Assembly: GCA_026392035.1 (NCBI GenBank)
Contig: JAPLCX010000054.1
Span: 1 to 57,338, forward strand
Reading direction: 5' to 3'
Origin: Candidatus Auribacterota bacterium
Lineage (GTDB): Bacteria; Auribacterota; Tritonobacteria; UBA1439
Length of the DNA stretch: 57,338 nucleotides
Shown here: positions 41,343-50,794 of the stretch, one piece after another
How the letters are laid out: each line of letters begins with the position of its first letter
Numbering within the stretch: position 1 is the stretch's first letter
Made by a program: the position numbers and the translations under genes
Notes under the pieces: generated by a model
What the model was told of the DNA's origin: nothing
Seen by the model: only the letters and a program-made list of their open reading frames with translations
Database searches by the model: none

Positions 41343-41882
41343 ATGAACTGCGAGATGTGCAAAAAAAACGAAGCGACGGTGCGCTATACCGAGGTGGTAA
41401 ACAAGAAGATCATCAAAATGAACCTCTGCGAGGAGTGCGCCAAGAAGAAGGGTGTGACCATCCAGTCCCCGTTCACGATCGCTGACCTGCTCTCAGGGCT
41501 GGCTGATCTCGGGTTGCGCGCCGAAGAAGATCTGAAAAAGGTGTGCCCGGGTTGCGGACTCTCCTACATTGACTTCCGGAAGACGGGGCGGCTGGGCTGT
41601 GATGGCTGCTATAAGGCGTTCGAGAAGAGCCTCCAGGGGCTGCTGGAAACGATTCATAGAAGCACAACGCACGTGGGCAAGGTCCCCTCGCGGGCGCGCA
41701 TGGAGATCAATGAGTTGACCATGCTGAAGGACCTGGAAGCGAAGCTGTGCGCGGCGGTGGAGAAGGAGGAGTTCGAGAAGGCCGCGAGTATCAGGGATAA
41801 GCTCCAGGCGCTGAAAAAAGAGGTTCGGGGCGGAGGCAGGATGCCAAAGCGGGAGCGGACAAGGGATGCAAAAGAGCGATAG
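41343..41882 (+). CDS. mcsA: McsA-like zinc-finger UVR-domain protein
   Basis: A 179-aa protein with four CxxC pairs (CEMC, CEEC, CPGC, CDGC) in the N-terminal half and a UVR (UvrB/UvrC) motif at about residues 130-165. McsA activates the arginine kinase McsB. The two genes are adjacent (60 bp) and followed by clpC, the standard arginine-phosphorylation/proteolysis set. The repressor gene ctsR, first in the Firmicutes operon, is absent. Confidence 0.92.
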   Translation: MNCEMCKKNEATVRYTEVVNKKIIKMNLCEECAKKKGVTIQSPFTIADLLSGLADLGLRAEEDLKKVCPGCGLSYIDFRKTGRLGCDGCYKAFEKSLQGLLETIHRSTTHVGKVPSRARMEINELTMLKDLEAKLCAAVEKEEFEKAASIRDKLQALKKEVRGGGRMPKRERTRDAKER

Positions 41883-41941
41883 GGACATGCCTCGTGCCGG
41901 AACAGATAAGATAGGTGCGGCCTGAAAGAGCAGCAGGAACA

Positions 41942-43030
41942 ATGAGCATTGAAATACTTTTGAACCGGGAGGCTGAATGGCTGATGGGCGGAGGCCCTGA
42001 TGCCAAGATCGTGGTGAGCAGCCGTGTGCGGTTCGCGAGGAATGTGCGCGGCTTCGTATTTCCAGGCCGCGCGGACACCGAGACGCGAAACAGGGTCCGG
42101 GAACTCATCGAGGAGAGCATCGAGCGTTCCAGGCTCATGCAGGGGTCTCTCTCGGTGCGCCTTGATGAGCTCGGGGAACTGGACAGGCAATTCCTGGTCG
42201 AGCGTCATCTGATAAGCCGTGAACACGCGAGGGGCGACGAGGGGAGCGCGCTGGCGATCGGCGATAAAGAGATCATGAGCCTGATGGTCAACGAGGAGGA
42301 CCACCTCCGCCTTCAGATTCTCCGGTCAGGATTCCAGCTCAAGGAAGCCCTCGCGGAGATCAATGAGATGGATGACGAATTGGAGAAGTCCATCGAATAC
42401 GCCTTCCTCCCGACCGTCGGGTATCTAACCTCCTGCCCCACGAATGTGGGTACCGGCATGAGGGCGTCGGTGATGCTCCATCTCCCCGGCCTGGTGGTGG
42501 CAAATCAGATCAATCAGGTGGTGCAGGCGATCGCGAAGCTGGGGCTGGCGGTGAGAGGCCTCTATGGAGAGGGGACAGAGGCATCGGGAAATCTCTTCCA
42601 GATATCCAACCAGATCACCCTCGGCATGGCGGAGAAGGATATCGTCGAGAACCTGGAAAAGGTCATCAACCAGATCGTGGAACACGAGAAAAAGGCTCAG
42701 CAGGCGCTTTTCAGAAAGAACTTCAAAGCGCTCGAAGACCGGGTATGCAGGGCCTACGGCATGCTGACCGGCGCCCGGATTATCACCTCCAAGGAAACGA
42801 TCGATCTGCTCTCTGCGCTCAAGATGGGAATCGACTTTCATATTGTTGATATCGATCTGGGCACGATCAATGAGCTCTTTATCGTCACCCAGCCGGCGCA
42901 CCTCCAGAAACTGGCGGGGAGGGACTTGAAACCGGAGGAGCGTGATGTCGTTCGCGCGGACCTGATCCGCGCGAGGCTCGGAGAAAAGGGGAAGAGAGGC
43001 AAATCTCAAAACCCCAGTAGTAAGGATTAA
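41942..43030 (+). CDS. mcsB: Protein-arginine kinase McsB
   Basis: A 362-aa phosphagen-kinase-fold protein: ATP-binding SSRVRFARNVRG, CPTNVGTGMRASVMLHLP and the C-terminal guanidino-kinase domain region. McsB phosphorylates arginines of misfolded proteins to mark them for ClpC-ClpP. ATG 41942 has GCAGGAACA upstream. The last residues (SSKD) and the stop codon lie in an aaggattaagc word element. Confidence 0.93.
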   Translation: MSIEILLNREAEWLMGGGPDAKIVVSSRVRFARNVRGFVFPGRADTETRNRVRELIEESIERSRLMQGSLSVRLDELGELDRQFLVERHLISREHARGDEGSALAIGDKEIMSLMVNEEDHLRLQILRSGFQLKEALAEINEMDDELEKSIEYAFLPTVGYLTSCPTNVGTGMRASVMLHLPGLVVANQINQVVQAIAKLGLAVRGLYGEGTEASGNLFQISNQITLGMAEKDIVENLEKVINQIVEHEKKAQQALFRKNFKALEDRVCRAYGMLTGARIITSKETIDLLSALKMGIDFHIVDIDLGTINELFIVTQPAHLQKLAGRDLKPEERDVVRADLIRARLGEKGKRGKSQNPSSKD

Positions 43031-43090
43031 GCACTAAGGATTAAGCGATGAGTAATAAGCTTACCGCTTAATGCTTAATCCTTAGGGCTT
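43018..43090. repeat. Word-repeat hairpin (aaggattaagc words) at the mcsB end
   Basis: The left arm holds two 14-bp words (taaggattaagcac, taaggattaagcga) and encodes the mcsB stop TAA at 43028-43030. The right arm (43065-43090) is the complement, gcttaatgcttaatccttag. It could act as a terminator or mRNA stabiliser between mcsB and clpC. Confidence 0.8.
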
Positions 43091-43108
43091 ATAATGAAGG
43101 AGTAACCA

Positions 43109-45568
43109 ATGTTTGACCGTTTTACCGACAGGGCGCGGCGGGTGATCATCCTTGCCCGCAAGGAAGCGGACCGGTTCAATCACAACTACATCGGCACCGA
43201 GCACCTCCTTCTCGGCCTGATTCGCCTCGGCCAGGGCGTGGCGGTGAATGTCCTGCGAGGCATGGGCATTGACTTCGAGACGATTCGCATAGAAGTGGAG
43301 AAGGCGGTGGGAAGCGGGCCGGAGACCAAGGTCATCGGGGACATCCCGCTCACCGCCAGGGCCAAGAAGGTGATCGAGCTCGCCGTCGAGGAGGCCAGGA
43401 ATCTCAACCACACGTATATCGGCACCGAGCACCTCCTCCTGGGACTCCTGCAGGAGGGGGAGGGCGTGGCCTCGAAAATTCTCCGCAGCCTCAATGTTGA
43501 TCTTGAGAAGACGCGGCAGGATGTCCTGAGGGAACTCCAGTCAACGATGGGGCAGCAGGGAGAGGAGGAAGAAAGGGGCACCGAGGGAGAAGATCAGGCG
43601 CAGCCGGCAACCAAGAGCAAGTCCCCCGCCCTCAAGGCGTTCGGCCGAAACCTCACCGAGCTCGCGAGAGCCGGAAAGCTCGACCCGATCATCGGGCGGC
43701 AGATGGAGATAGAGCGGGTTGTGCAGGTCTTATGCCGGCGGAGGAAGAACAACCCCGTGCTGCTCGGCGAAGCGGGGGTGGGGAAAACGGCGATCGTGGA
43801 GGGCCTGGCGCAGAGGATCGTCTGCGGAGAGGTTCCCGAGCTCCTTCGGGACAAGGAGCTCATCACGCTTGACCTCGCGCTGATGGTGGCGGGGACAAAA
43901 TACCGCGGGCAGTTCGAGGAGAGGATCAAGGCGGTCATGGATGAGATGAGGAAGGCGCAGAATGTCATTCTCTTCATCGACGAGCTGCACACGATCGTGG
44001 GCGCGGGGGCGGCCGAGGGCGCCATCGACGCGTCGAATATCCTCAAACCGGCGCTCTCGCGCGGCGAGCTCCAATGCGTGGGCGCGACCACCATGAATGA
44101 GTATCGGAAATACATCGAGAAGGATGCCGCCCTGGAGAGGCGCTTCCAGACGATCATTGTTGACCCCCCCACGGTAGCTCAGACGGTGGATATCCTGAAG
44201 GGGCTCCGCCGGAAATACGAGGAGTACCACAAGGTCGTGTACACGGATGAGGCGCTGAGCGCCGCCGCCGAGCTCTCGGATCGCTACGTGACCGGCCGCT
44301 TCCTCCCCGACAAGGCGATTGATCTTATCGATGAGGCCGGCGCCAAGGCGCGGATCTCCGTGATGACCCGCCCGCCCGATCTTAAGGAGACCGAGGGGGA
44401 GATCGAGCTGTTGAGAAAGAGTAAGGAGGAGATGATCAAAGATCAGAACTTCGAGAAAGCCGCGAGCCTGAGAGACCAGGAAAAGAAGAAGCGGGGCAGC
44501 CTCCAGACCGTCCTCACGAAGTGGCGCGAAGAACAGGTCAACAGGGTGGTGAAGGTGGCGGAGGATGATATCGCCCAGATCGTCTCGAAGTGGACCGGTG
44601 TCCCGGTCTCGCGGCTCGAGGAGGCGGAGACCGAAAAGCTGCTGCGCATGGAGCAGGAGCTCCAGAAAATCGTCGTGGGCCAGGGTGAGGGGGTGAGCAC
44701 GATATCCAAGGCGCTGAGACGCTCTCGCGCGCAGCTCAAAGACCCCCGGCGCCCCATCGGCTCGTTCATTTTTCTGGGGCCGACGGGAGTGGGCAAAACG
44801 CTCCTCGCGAAAGCGATGGCGGAATTCATGTTCGGCGACGAGGACGCCCTCATCCAGCTCGATATGTCCGAATACGCTGAAAAATTCTCCGCGTCGCGGC
44901 TCATGGGGTCGCCGCCGGGGTACGTTGGCTACGAGGAGGGCGGGCAGCTCACCGAGCAGGTGCGCCGGCGGCCCTATTCCATCGTGCTCTTCGACGAGAT
45001 CGAGAAGGCTCACCCCGATGTCATGCACGTGCTGCTCCAGATCCTCGAGGAGGGCAAGCTTACCGACAGCCTCGGTCGCACGGTGAATTTCAGGAATACC
45101 GCGGTGATCATGACCTCCAACATAGGCGCGGAGCTCCTCAAGAAGCAGAGCACCGTCGGGTTCGGCGCGGCGGATGAGGCCTCTGATTATAGGGGGATGA
45201 AAGACAAAATCATGGGTGAGGTCAAGAAAATATTCAAGCCGGAGTTCCTCAACCGTGTTGATGACATGGTCGTCTTCAGGGCGCTCAACAGGGATGATCT
45301 GATGAAGATCGTGGACATTGAGACGCGGAAGGTGGAGGAGCGCCTGCAGAATCAGGGTGTGCACATCACGCTCGATGATAAGGCCAGGGACTACCTCATC
45401 GAGAAGGGGTATAACCCCCAATTCGGCGCGAGGCCGCTCAGGAGAGCGATCGAGCGAGGCATCGAAGACAAGCTCGCGGAAGAGATACTCAGGGGGAGGA
45501 TCAAGAGGGGATCGAACGTGGCGGTCAGCTCTGACGGGAAGGAGCTGCTATTCCCGGACCTGAACTAA
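43109..45568 (+). CDS. clpC: ATP-dependent Clp protease ATP-binding subunit ClpC
   Basis: An 819-aa Hsp100 unfoldase: two N-terminal Clp repeats, AAA-1 with Walker A GEAGVGKT and Walker B ILFIDE, a UVR motif in the middle domain (about 425-460), AAA-2 with Walker A GPTGVGKT, and Clp D2-small. It unfolds substrates for ClpP and recognises phosphoarginine marks set by McsB. Cluster context with mcsA and mcsB confirms this. Confidence 0.96.
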   Translation: MFDRFTDRARRVIILARKEADRFNHNYIGTEHLLLGLIRLGQGVAVNVLRGMGIDFETIRIEVEKAVGSGPETKVIGDIPLTARAKKVIELAVEEARNLNHTYIGTEHLLLGLLQEGEGVASKILRSLNVDLEKTRQDVLRELQSTMGQQGEEEERGTEGEDQAQPATKSKSPALKAFGRNLTELARAGKLDPIIGRQMEIERVVQVLCRRRKNNPVLLGEAGVGKTAIVEGLAQRIVCGEVPELLRDKELITLDLALMVAGTKYRGQFEERIKAVMDEMRKAQNVILFIDELHTIVGAGAAEGAIDASNILKPALSRGELQCVGATTMNEYRKYIEKDAALERRFQTIIVDPPTVAQTVDILKGLRRKYEEYHKVVYTDEALSAAAELSDRYVTGRFLPDKAIDLIDEAGAKARISVMTRPPDLKETEGEIELLRKSKEEMIKDQNFEKAASLRDQEKKKRGSLQTVLTKWREEQVNRVVKVAEDDIAQIVSKWTGVPVSRLEEAETEKLLRMEQELQKIVVGQGEGVSTISKALRRSRAQLKDPRRPIGSFIFLGPTGVGKTLLAKAMAEFMFGDEDALIQLDMSEYAEKFSASRLMGSPPGYVGYEEGGQLTEQVRRRPYSIVLFDEIEKAHPDVMHVLLQILEEGKLTDSLGRTVNFRNTAVIMTSNIGAELLKKQSTVGFGAADEASDYRGMKDKIMGEVKKIFKPEFLNRVDDMVVFRALNRDDLMKIVDIETRKVEERLQNQGVHITLDDKARDYLIEKGYNPQFGARPLRRAIERGIEDKLAEEILRGRIKRGSNVAVSSDGKELLFPDLN

Positions 45569-45598
45569 CTTCCACCGAACACGTAAATTAATTTGTAA

Positions 45599-45733
45599 TC
45601 ACGGATAAACACAGATTGTGCGCTACAGTTAAAGGTGTAAGGTCAAAAGTGTAAAAAGGAGCGCGCGTCTCATACTTTATGCCTTGGGCTTTTTGCTGTT
45701 TTGCAATCTGTGTTCATCCGTGTTCATCTGTGG
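45599..45733. repeat. Nested word-repeat hairpin (acacagat outside, taaaggtgtaagg inside)
   Basis: The left arm tcacggataaacacagattg (45599-45618) pairs with the right arm of caatctgtgttcatccgtg and onward (45704-45733). Inside, gttaaaggtgtaaggtcaaa-type words pair with catactttatgccttggg. It shares both word families and their order with 31771-31905. The rest of the 371-bp gap to radA shows nothing. Confidence 0.75.
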
Positions 45734-45939
45734 CTAGTTATATTAAACCGTGGTTTTTATATGTCGATCTTCTATGTTGGTTGTAGTTAGTTTCCAATCC
45801 GTTCGGCGGAATATCACGGTGATGTGCGTGGGGGCTCCATCGGCAGCACCTCATGACGCCCCGAGGCACAATACGACGATTCAGGCGGGGGGGACGTATG
45901 TCCCCCCTGCTCGTATTTCCATAGAAGATTCTACCTGTG

Positions 45940-47316
45940 ATGAAAAACTCAAAAGCAAGATCCGTGTTTGTGTGCCAGGCCTGCGGCCATGAATCAGCGC
46001 GGTGGGTCGGGAAATGCCCCGGCTGCGGAGCCTGGAATTCACTCGAGGAAGAGGCGGCGCGGAAGGAGGGAAAGGGCCATCCGCCCGCTTCAGGGGAGCC
46101 GGCGAGGAGAATCGGAGACCTCGATGAGTCGAAACAGGAGCGGACGAGCACCGGTATCGCTGAATTTGATGGGCTCCTGGGTGGCGGGATTGTGCGGGGC
46201 TCGTTCATCCTCATCGGCGGTGAGCCGGGGATCGGGAAGTCAACGCTGATGCTCCAGGTCGCGGCCGCCCTTGCGAAAGGGGGCGCGCGCGTGCTCTACG
46301 TGAGCGCTGAGGAATCTTTCCCGCAAACGAAGTTGCGCGCCCAGCGGATAGGGGCAGAGGCGGAGACGCTATTCATTTTATGCGAAGCAGATATAGAGGC
46401 TGTCATCGCGGAGGCGAAAAAAACGGATGTGTCAATCGTGGTCGTTGATTCCATCCAGATCGTGTATCATCCTGAGATCCCCTCCGGCCCGGGGAGCGTG
46501 AATCAGGTGAGGGGGTGCGCGGCCGCGCTCATGCGGACGGCGAAGAGCCAGGGCATCAGCATCTTTATCGTGGGGCATGTGACAAAATCAGGCGATATTG
46601 CCGGCCCGCGCATGCTGGAGCATATGGTTGACACAGTCCTCTACTTCGAAGGTGATCGGCACCAGGCGTACCGCGTGTTGAGGACTCGGAAAAACCGCTT
46701 CGGCTCCACGGAGGAGGTGGGTATATTTTCCATGGGGCCCGGAGGGCTGAAAGAGGTCGGTGATCCCTCCAGACTGTTCTTGCAGGAGCGGAGGCCGGAA
46801 AATGCGGGGAGCGTGGTGACACCCGCCATGGAGGGGACCCGTCCCATCATGGTGGAGATCCAGGCGCTCGTCGGGGCTCGCAGCTTCGGCGTCCCCCAGC
46901 GGAGGAGCCTGGGAGTTGATTACAACAGGCTCTGCATGCTGATCGCGGTGCTTGAGACGCGCGCGGGTTTGAGCCTCCGCGACCGTGATGTGTTCGTCAG
47001 CGTCGCGGGAGGCCTGACGGTCGAAGAGACGGCTATTGATCTCGCCATCGCGCTCGCCCTCGCGTCGAGTCTGAGGGGGGCATCGGTCGCGCCGGATATG
47101 ATCGCAATCGGGGAGGTCGGCCTCGGCGGAGAGCTCAGGGGGTGCCAGCATACCGAGCGTCGCCTGCGTGAGGCGGGCAAGCTCGGTTTCAGGCGCGCCA
47201 TCCTCCCTCGCTCAAGCGCCGGTGAGGGAATGGAGCGCTTCGGGTTGAAACTCGTGCCGTGTGAAACCGTCGGGGAGGCAATAAAAGCGGTGGTAACAAG
47301 TAACGCTGCAGATTGA
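45940..47316 (+). CDS. radA: DNA repair protein RadA
   Basis: A 458-aa protein: N-terminal zinc finger (CQACG...KCPGCG), RecA-like ATPase with Walker A GGEPGIGKST, the RadA-specific KNRFGSTEEVG motif and a Lon-like C-terminal domain. It helps process recombination intermediates. In Firmicutes it follows clpC and precedes disA; disA is absent here. ATG 45940 is used; GTG 45937 in frame is possible. Confidence 0.95.
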   Translation: MKNSKARSVFVCQACGHESARWVGKCPGCGAWNSLEEEAARKEGKGHPPASGEPARRIGDLDESKQERTSTGIAEFDGLLGGGIVRGSFILIGGEPGIGKSTLMLQVAAALAKGGARVLYVSAEESFPQTKLRAQRIGAEAETLFILCEADIEAVIAEAKKTDVSIVVVDSIQIVYHPEIPSGPGSVNQVRGCAAALMRTAKSQGISIFIVGHVTKSGDIAGPRMLEHMVDTVLYFEGDRHQAYRVLRTRKNRFGSTEEVGIFSMGPGGLKEVGDPSRLFLQERRPENAGSVVTPAMEGTRPIMVEIQALVGARSFGVPQRRSLGVDYNRLCMLIAVLETRAGLSLRDRDVFVSVAGGLTVEETAIDLAIALALASSLRGASVAPDMIAIGEVGLGGELRGCQHTERRLREAGKLGFRRAILPRSSAGEGMERFGLKLVPCETVGEAIKAVVTSNAAD

Positions 47317-47329
47317 GCGGAATATGTTC

Positions 47330-47575
47330 TGCCGCGGATGAGCGCGGATGCACACGAATTAGTAATAAAAGCGCTGTCGTGGCTGTAAGAAGTTCTGATG
47401 GAGTGTGTCATTCCTGTGGAAGCCTGCCTAAGCCGAAGCGGTCGCCGACGCTCCAGAGCTTTAGCGGCGGGGCGCTTCGCGCAGGCAGGCAGGAATCCAG
47501 TAGCTGTCAGGTGTGGTGTGCTGGAGATCCTTCTCTCTATTTCCAAATCCGCGGAATCCGTTTAATCCGCGGTTT
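47330..47575. repeat. Nested word element (cgcggat outside, caggcagg hairpin inside)
   Basis: The outer left arm tgccgcggatgagcgcggat (47330-47349) and right arm aatccgcggaatccgtttaa... (47546-47575) enclose a TGTCATTCC-type inner repeat (about 47401-47501) related, in inverse, to that at 4352-4465. No gene is visible in this 273-bp gap between radA and ispD. Confidence 0.65.
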
Positions 47576-47589
47576 AAAAACATAACTAC

Positions 47590-48303
47590 ATGGAAACAGT
47601 GGCGATAGTCGTGGCGGCGGGAGCGGGCCGCAGGATGGGGAGCCTGTGCAAGGCGCTCCTCGACATCAGCGGCAAACCGATCCTCACCTACTCACTCGAG
47701 GTGCTGCAAAAATCCGACCTCATCGATGGCATATGTGTCGTCGTGCAACCGGAGCTCATGGACTCGTTTAAAAAGGAATCCTCGATCCGGTGGCCGTTCG
47801 AGAAGATCTTCGCCTGGGTCGCCGGCGGAGCGCGCAGGCAGGACTCCGTCGCCGCGGCGCTGAACGTTGTTCCAGGTGATGTGTCACTGATCGCCGTGCA
47901 CGATGCGGCACGCCCTTTTATCACGGGCGCGCTACTGCAGAGGCTGATTGCCGCCGCCCGAGTGAGGGGCGCGGCGATCCCGGCGATTGAGGTTGTGGAT
48001 ACGATCAAGGAGATGACAGACTCAGGAATCGTGGGCCGGTCGCTCGACAGGGGAAAGCTGCGGGCAGTACAGACCCCCCAGGTGTTTGACGCAGAGCTCC
48101 TGCGGCGGGCATACCGCAACGCGGAGAAAGCCGGGATCACGGCCACGGACGATGCCGCGCTTGTCGAGCTCATCGGGCATGAGGTCGCCGTGGTTGAGGG
48201 GAGCCGCGCCAATATCAAGATCACCCTGCGGGACGATCTGGAATTGGCAGAGAAGATACTAAAACAAAAATCCCAAATCCCAAATCCCAAATCCCAAAGA
48301 TGA
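47590..48303 (+). CDS. ispD: 2-C-methyl-D-erythritol 4-phosphate cytidylyltransferase
   Basis: A 237-aa protein: CTP-binding VVAAGAGRRMGS and K, HDAARPFI motif, and a C-terminal region typical of IspD. It makes CDP-methylerythritol in the MEP isoprenoid pathway. The final residues (QKSQIPNPKSQR) are encoded by a 7-bp tcccaaa tandem repeat and are not a conserved part of the family. ispF follows after 100 bp. Confidence 0.95.
   Translation: METVAIVVAAGAGRRMGSLCKALLDISGKPILTYSLEVLQKSDLIDGICVVVQPELMDSFKKESSIRWPFEKIFAWVAGGARRQDSVAAALNVVPGDVSLIAVHDAARPFITGALLQRLIAAARVRGAAIPAIEVVDTIKEMTDSGIVGRSLDRGKLRAVQTPQVFDAELLRRAYRNAEKAGITATDDAALVELIGHEVAVVEGSRANIKITLRDDLELAEKILKQKSQIPNPKSQR
48271..48299. repeat. 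7-bp tandem repeat (tcccaaa) in the ispD 3-prime end
   Basis: Four copies of tcccaaa in a row at 48271-48299 encode the C-terminal SQIPNPKSQ residues of IspD. Its purpose is unknown; it resembles the other single-arm words welded to gene ends. Confidence 0.7.
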
Positions 48304-48403
48304 GCGGAGCAGGATTAGCGAATTGCCTGCAATCTACCGCGTTCGAAGACCTACTGCTGCTGTTGATTATGTTATCATTTGAGAGTCGATTATGGAGGGG
48401 TAG

Positions 48404-48886
48404 ATGAGAATCGGGATAGGTTTTGATGCGCATCGTTTTGTCGAGGGGCGACAGCTCGTCATCGGCGGCGTTCGCATCCCCCATCCGAAGGGTCTGGAGG
48501 GGCACTCTGATGCGGATGTGCTCCTGCACGCGATCTGTGATGCGATGCTCGGTGCGCTCGCCCTCGGAGATATCGGCGCTCACTTTCCTGACAGCGATGC
48601 GCGTTTCAAGAACATCGCGAGCACCGAACTCCTCCGCCAGGTGAAAGAGATGGTCTCGAGGAAAGGGTACCGCGTGGGCAATATTGATGCGGCAATCATC
48701 GCGCAGGAGCCGAGGATGGCTCCGCACGTCAATGCGATGCGCCGGAATATCGCAGCAGTGCTCGAGTGCGCAGAGGATGAGGTGGGGATCAAGGCGACCA
48801 CCACCGAGGGGATGGGGTTTTGCGGCCGCGGCGAGGGCATTGCGGCGATGGCAGTTGTTTGTCTGGAAAAGATAAAAACAGTTTGA
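48404..48886 (+). CDS. ispF: 2-C-methyl-D-erythritol 2,4-cyclodiphosphate synthase
   Basis: A 160-aa protein with the zinc ligands in GFDAHRF and the [10 protein letters not shown] motif, and [11 protein letters not shown], all hallmark IspF segments. It forms the cyclodiphosphate of the MEP pathway. TGGAGGGGTAG in front of ATG 48404. Its last residue and TGA stop fall in a tttgagccg word element (48879 onward). Confidence 0.95.
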   Translation: MRIGIGFDAHRFVEGRQLVIGGVRIPHPKGLEGHSDADVLLHAICDAMLGALALGDIGAHFPDSDARFKNIASTELLRQVKEMVSRKGYRVGNIDAAIIAQEPRMAPHVNAMRRNIAAVLECAEDEVGIKATTTEGMGFCGRGEGIAAMAVVCLEKIKTV

Positions 48887-48946
48887 GCCGTTTAATAGCA
48901 ATAATATCTTGCAGTTCAAACGGCTCACACGACTCAAACAGTTCAA
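48879..48946. repeat. Word-repeat hairpin (tttgagccg words) at the ispF end
   Basis: The left arm cagtttgagccgtttaa (48879-48895) contains the ispF stop TGA; the right arm gttcaaacggctcacacgac and onward (48913-48946) is the complement with extra words. It belongs to the same family as 50651-50756 downstream of cysS. Confidence 0.75.
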
Positions 48947-49155
48947 GCCTTTTGTGAGCCTTCCGGGTCTGAAGAGCATGACGAGGGACGAGAGCAAAAA
49001 AGACAAGGGGAGCGCAGTTCTATGCTCCTCTCCGGTGTGCACTCACCGGTCAGACGAGCGGTCTGGAGCTCAAGGATATACTGAAACTGATGGGGAAGCA
49101 GAGAATCCTGCAACGGCTTGAGAAAGCAATTTCAGCTGTAAGTGGTAAGGATTAA
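48947..49155 (+). pseudogene. gltX: gltX (glutamyl-tRNA synthetase) C-terminal remnant with a frameshift
   Basis: The segment reads GLKSMTRDESKK, then after an extra A in the A-run at 48996-49001 continues in the next frame as GAQFYAPLRCALTGQTSGLE and LKDILKLMGKQRILQRLEKA, ending VSGKD before TAA 49153-49155. This is the conserved C-terminus of glutamyl-tRNA synthetase (PLRxALTGxxxG..., LMGKxRxLxRL). The remainder of the gene is missing; its 5-prime side abuts the tttgagccg word element. Its position between ispF and cysS is exactly where Firmicutes carry gltX. The last codons are again in an aaggattaagc word. Confidence 0.75.
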
Positions 49156-49183
49156 GCAGTACGCATTAGGTAGGAAACAACAG

Positions 49184-50656
49184 ATGCAGCAGGAATCGAA
49201 GCTCAAGGTGTACAACACCGCCACGAGGCGCGTGGAGGAGTTCCACTCTCTCAAACCCCGAGAAGTGGGGATGTACGTTTGCGGGCCGACAGTGTACGAT
49301 GACTGCCACATGGGGCATGCGAGGATGATGGTGGCGTTTGAGGTGGTCATCCGATGGCTTGAATACCGTGGCTTCAAGGTAAAGTATGTGCTTAATATTA
49401 CTGATATCGACGACAAAATTATCAAGCGGGCTGCGGAACGGGGAATGCCGTGCTCGGAGCTTGCGGAGCATTATCTCGAAGAGTTCCATAAGGATATGGA
49501 CAGGCTTGCATTGAGAAATCCGACGGTTGAGCCGAGGGCCACGGCTCACATCCAGGAGATGATAAAACTGATTTCCGCACTTTGGGAGAAGGGCTTCGCC
49601 TATGAGGCTAATGGCGATGTGTACTATGATGTGAGCCGGTTCCCCAATTACGGGAAACTTTCAAGAAGAAATACCGATGAGTTGCTTGCTGGCGCCAGGG
49701 TGGAGATTAACGAGCGCAAGAAGAACCCGCTTGATTTTGTCCTCTGGAAGTCCGCGAAACCGGGCGAGCCGCAGTGGCCCAGCCCGTGGGGACCCGGAAG
49801 GCCTGGCTGGCATATCGAGTGCTCAACCATGTCAACGAAGTATCTTGGCAAGACGTTTGATATCCATGGAGGAGGCCAGGATCTCATTTTCCCGCACCAC
49901 GAAAATGAAATCGCGCAGTCCGAGGGCGCGACGGGGAATCCCCTAGCTTGTTACTGGCTGCATAACGCACTTGTGATGGTGGACGAGACAAAGATGTCAA
50001 AGTCTCTCGGTAATTTTTTTACGCTAAAAGAAGTGTTCCAGAAATATGACCCGCACGTGGTCAGATATTTTCTCCTGAGCAAACACTATCGCACCCCTAT
50101 AGATTTTTCCGAGAGCAGCCTGTCCGAGGCGCGCGTTTCTCTCCGCCGCCTTGATGAGTGCGTTGCGCGCGCTCAGGAAGCCGTGGGGGGGGTGATCGAA
50201 CCGGCGGCAGCATGCCCGGAGCGGTTCGTCGCAGCGATGGACGAGGATTTCAATACGACCGAGGCGCTCGGCGTTGTGTTCAATTTGGTGAGCAGGGCTC
50301 ATGTCGAACTTGACGGGAGGGGAACCGGCTGGGCTGAGAGCGCCCGCAGGATCGCGGCGGATATTCGTAAGTGCTGCGAGGTGCTGGGGATACCATTGGT
50401 CACGGGCGAGGCCGTGCGCGTGACCGCCGCGGAGGAGGCGTTTGACAGGGAAGGGATCGAGCGTCTGCTCGGACGGGAATCGCTCAGCCAGGCCGAAGTC
50501 GAGAAGCTCCTGAAGGCACGGAACGCCCTGAGGGCCCGGAAGGAGTTTTCTCTTGCTGACCGGATCAGGCTGAGAGTCCAGGCGATGGGATATGAGGTGA
50601 GGGACGATAAGGGGAAAGGGAGCATGGCACGCAAGGGCATGAAAAGGAAGGTTTGA
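49184..50656 (+). CDS. cysS: Cysteinyl-tRNA synthetase
   Basis: A 490-aa class I synthetase: zinc/ATP site CGPTVYDDCHMGHAR, DDKI motif, the second zinc ligands in WHIECS, KMSKS (ETKMSKSLGNF) and a DALR-type C-terminal region. ATG 49184 with TAGGTAGGA upstream is used; a longer frame to 49142 would translate an aaggattaagc word repeat. The stop codon lies in a tttgaaccg word repeat. Confidence 0.95.
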   Translation: MQQESKLKVYNTATRRVEEFHSLKPREVGMYVCGPTVYDDCHMGHARMMVAFEVVIRWLEYRGFKVKYVLNITDIDDKIIKRAAERGMPCSELAEHYLEEFHKDMDRLALRNPTVEPRATAHIQEMIKLISALWEKGFAYEANGDVYYDVSRFPNYGKLSRRNTDELLAGARVEINERKKNPLDFVLWKSAKPGEPQWPSPWGPGRPGWHIECSTMSTKYLGKTFDIHGGGQDLIFPHHENEIAQSEGATGNPLACYWLHNALVMVDETKMSKSLGNFFTLKEVFQKYDPHVVRYFLLSKHYRTPIDFSESSLSEARVSLRRLDECVARAQEAVGGVIEPAAACPERFVAAMDEDFNTTEALGVVFNLVSRAHVELDGRGTGWAESARRIAADIRKCCEVLGIPLVTGEAVRVTAAEEAFDREGIERLLGRESLSQAEVEKLLKARNALRARKEFSLADRIRLRVQAMGYEVRDDKGKGSMARKGMKRKV

Positions 50657-50756
50657 ACCGTTTGAGCTGTGTGAGCCGGTTGAACGGTTTGAGCCGTTTA
50701 ATGGTAGTGCGTCTGGCGGCTCAAACGATTCGAACAGTTGAAACGGTTCAAACGAT
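50651..50756. repeat. Word-repeat hairpin (tttgagccg words) at the cysS end
   Basis: The left arm of tttgaaccg/tttgagctg/tgagccggt words (50651-50700) includes the cysS TGA. The right arm (50715-50756) is ggcggctcaaacgattcg and onward. Same family as 48879-48946. It fills the gap before tmk. Confidence 0.75.
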
Positions 50757-50794
50757 ATCAACCAGTCCGATGATCGAGAAACGGGGGATGATCC

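Noticed and set aside
41039-41362. 107-aa frame on the minus strand upstream of mcsA
   Set aside because: No recognisable domain, no ribosome-binding site, and it overlaps the mcsA promoter region.
43730-45421. 563-aa reading frame antisense to clpC
   Set aside because: It mirrors a strongly conserved GC-rich gene; its sequence has the His/Arg/Leu bias of antisense frames and no recognisable domain.
48909-49121. 70-aa frame before cysS as a small gene
   Set aside because: Its start lies in a word repeat; the homology to GluRS is split between this frame and the next one, so a gltX remnant explains it better.
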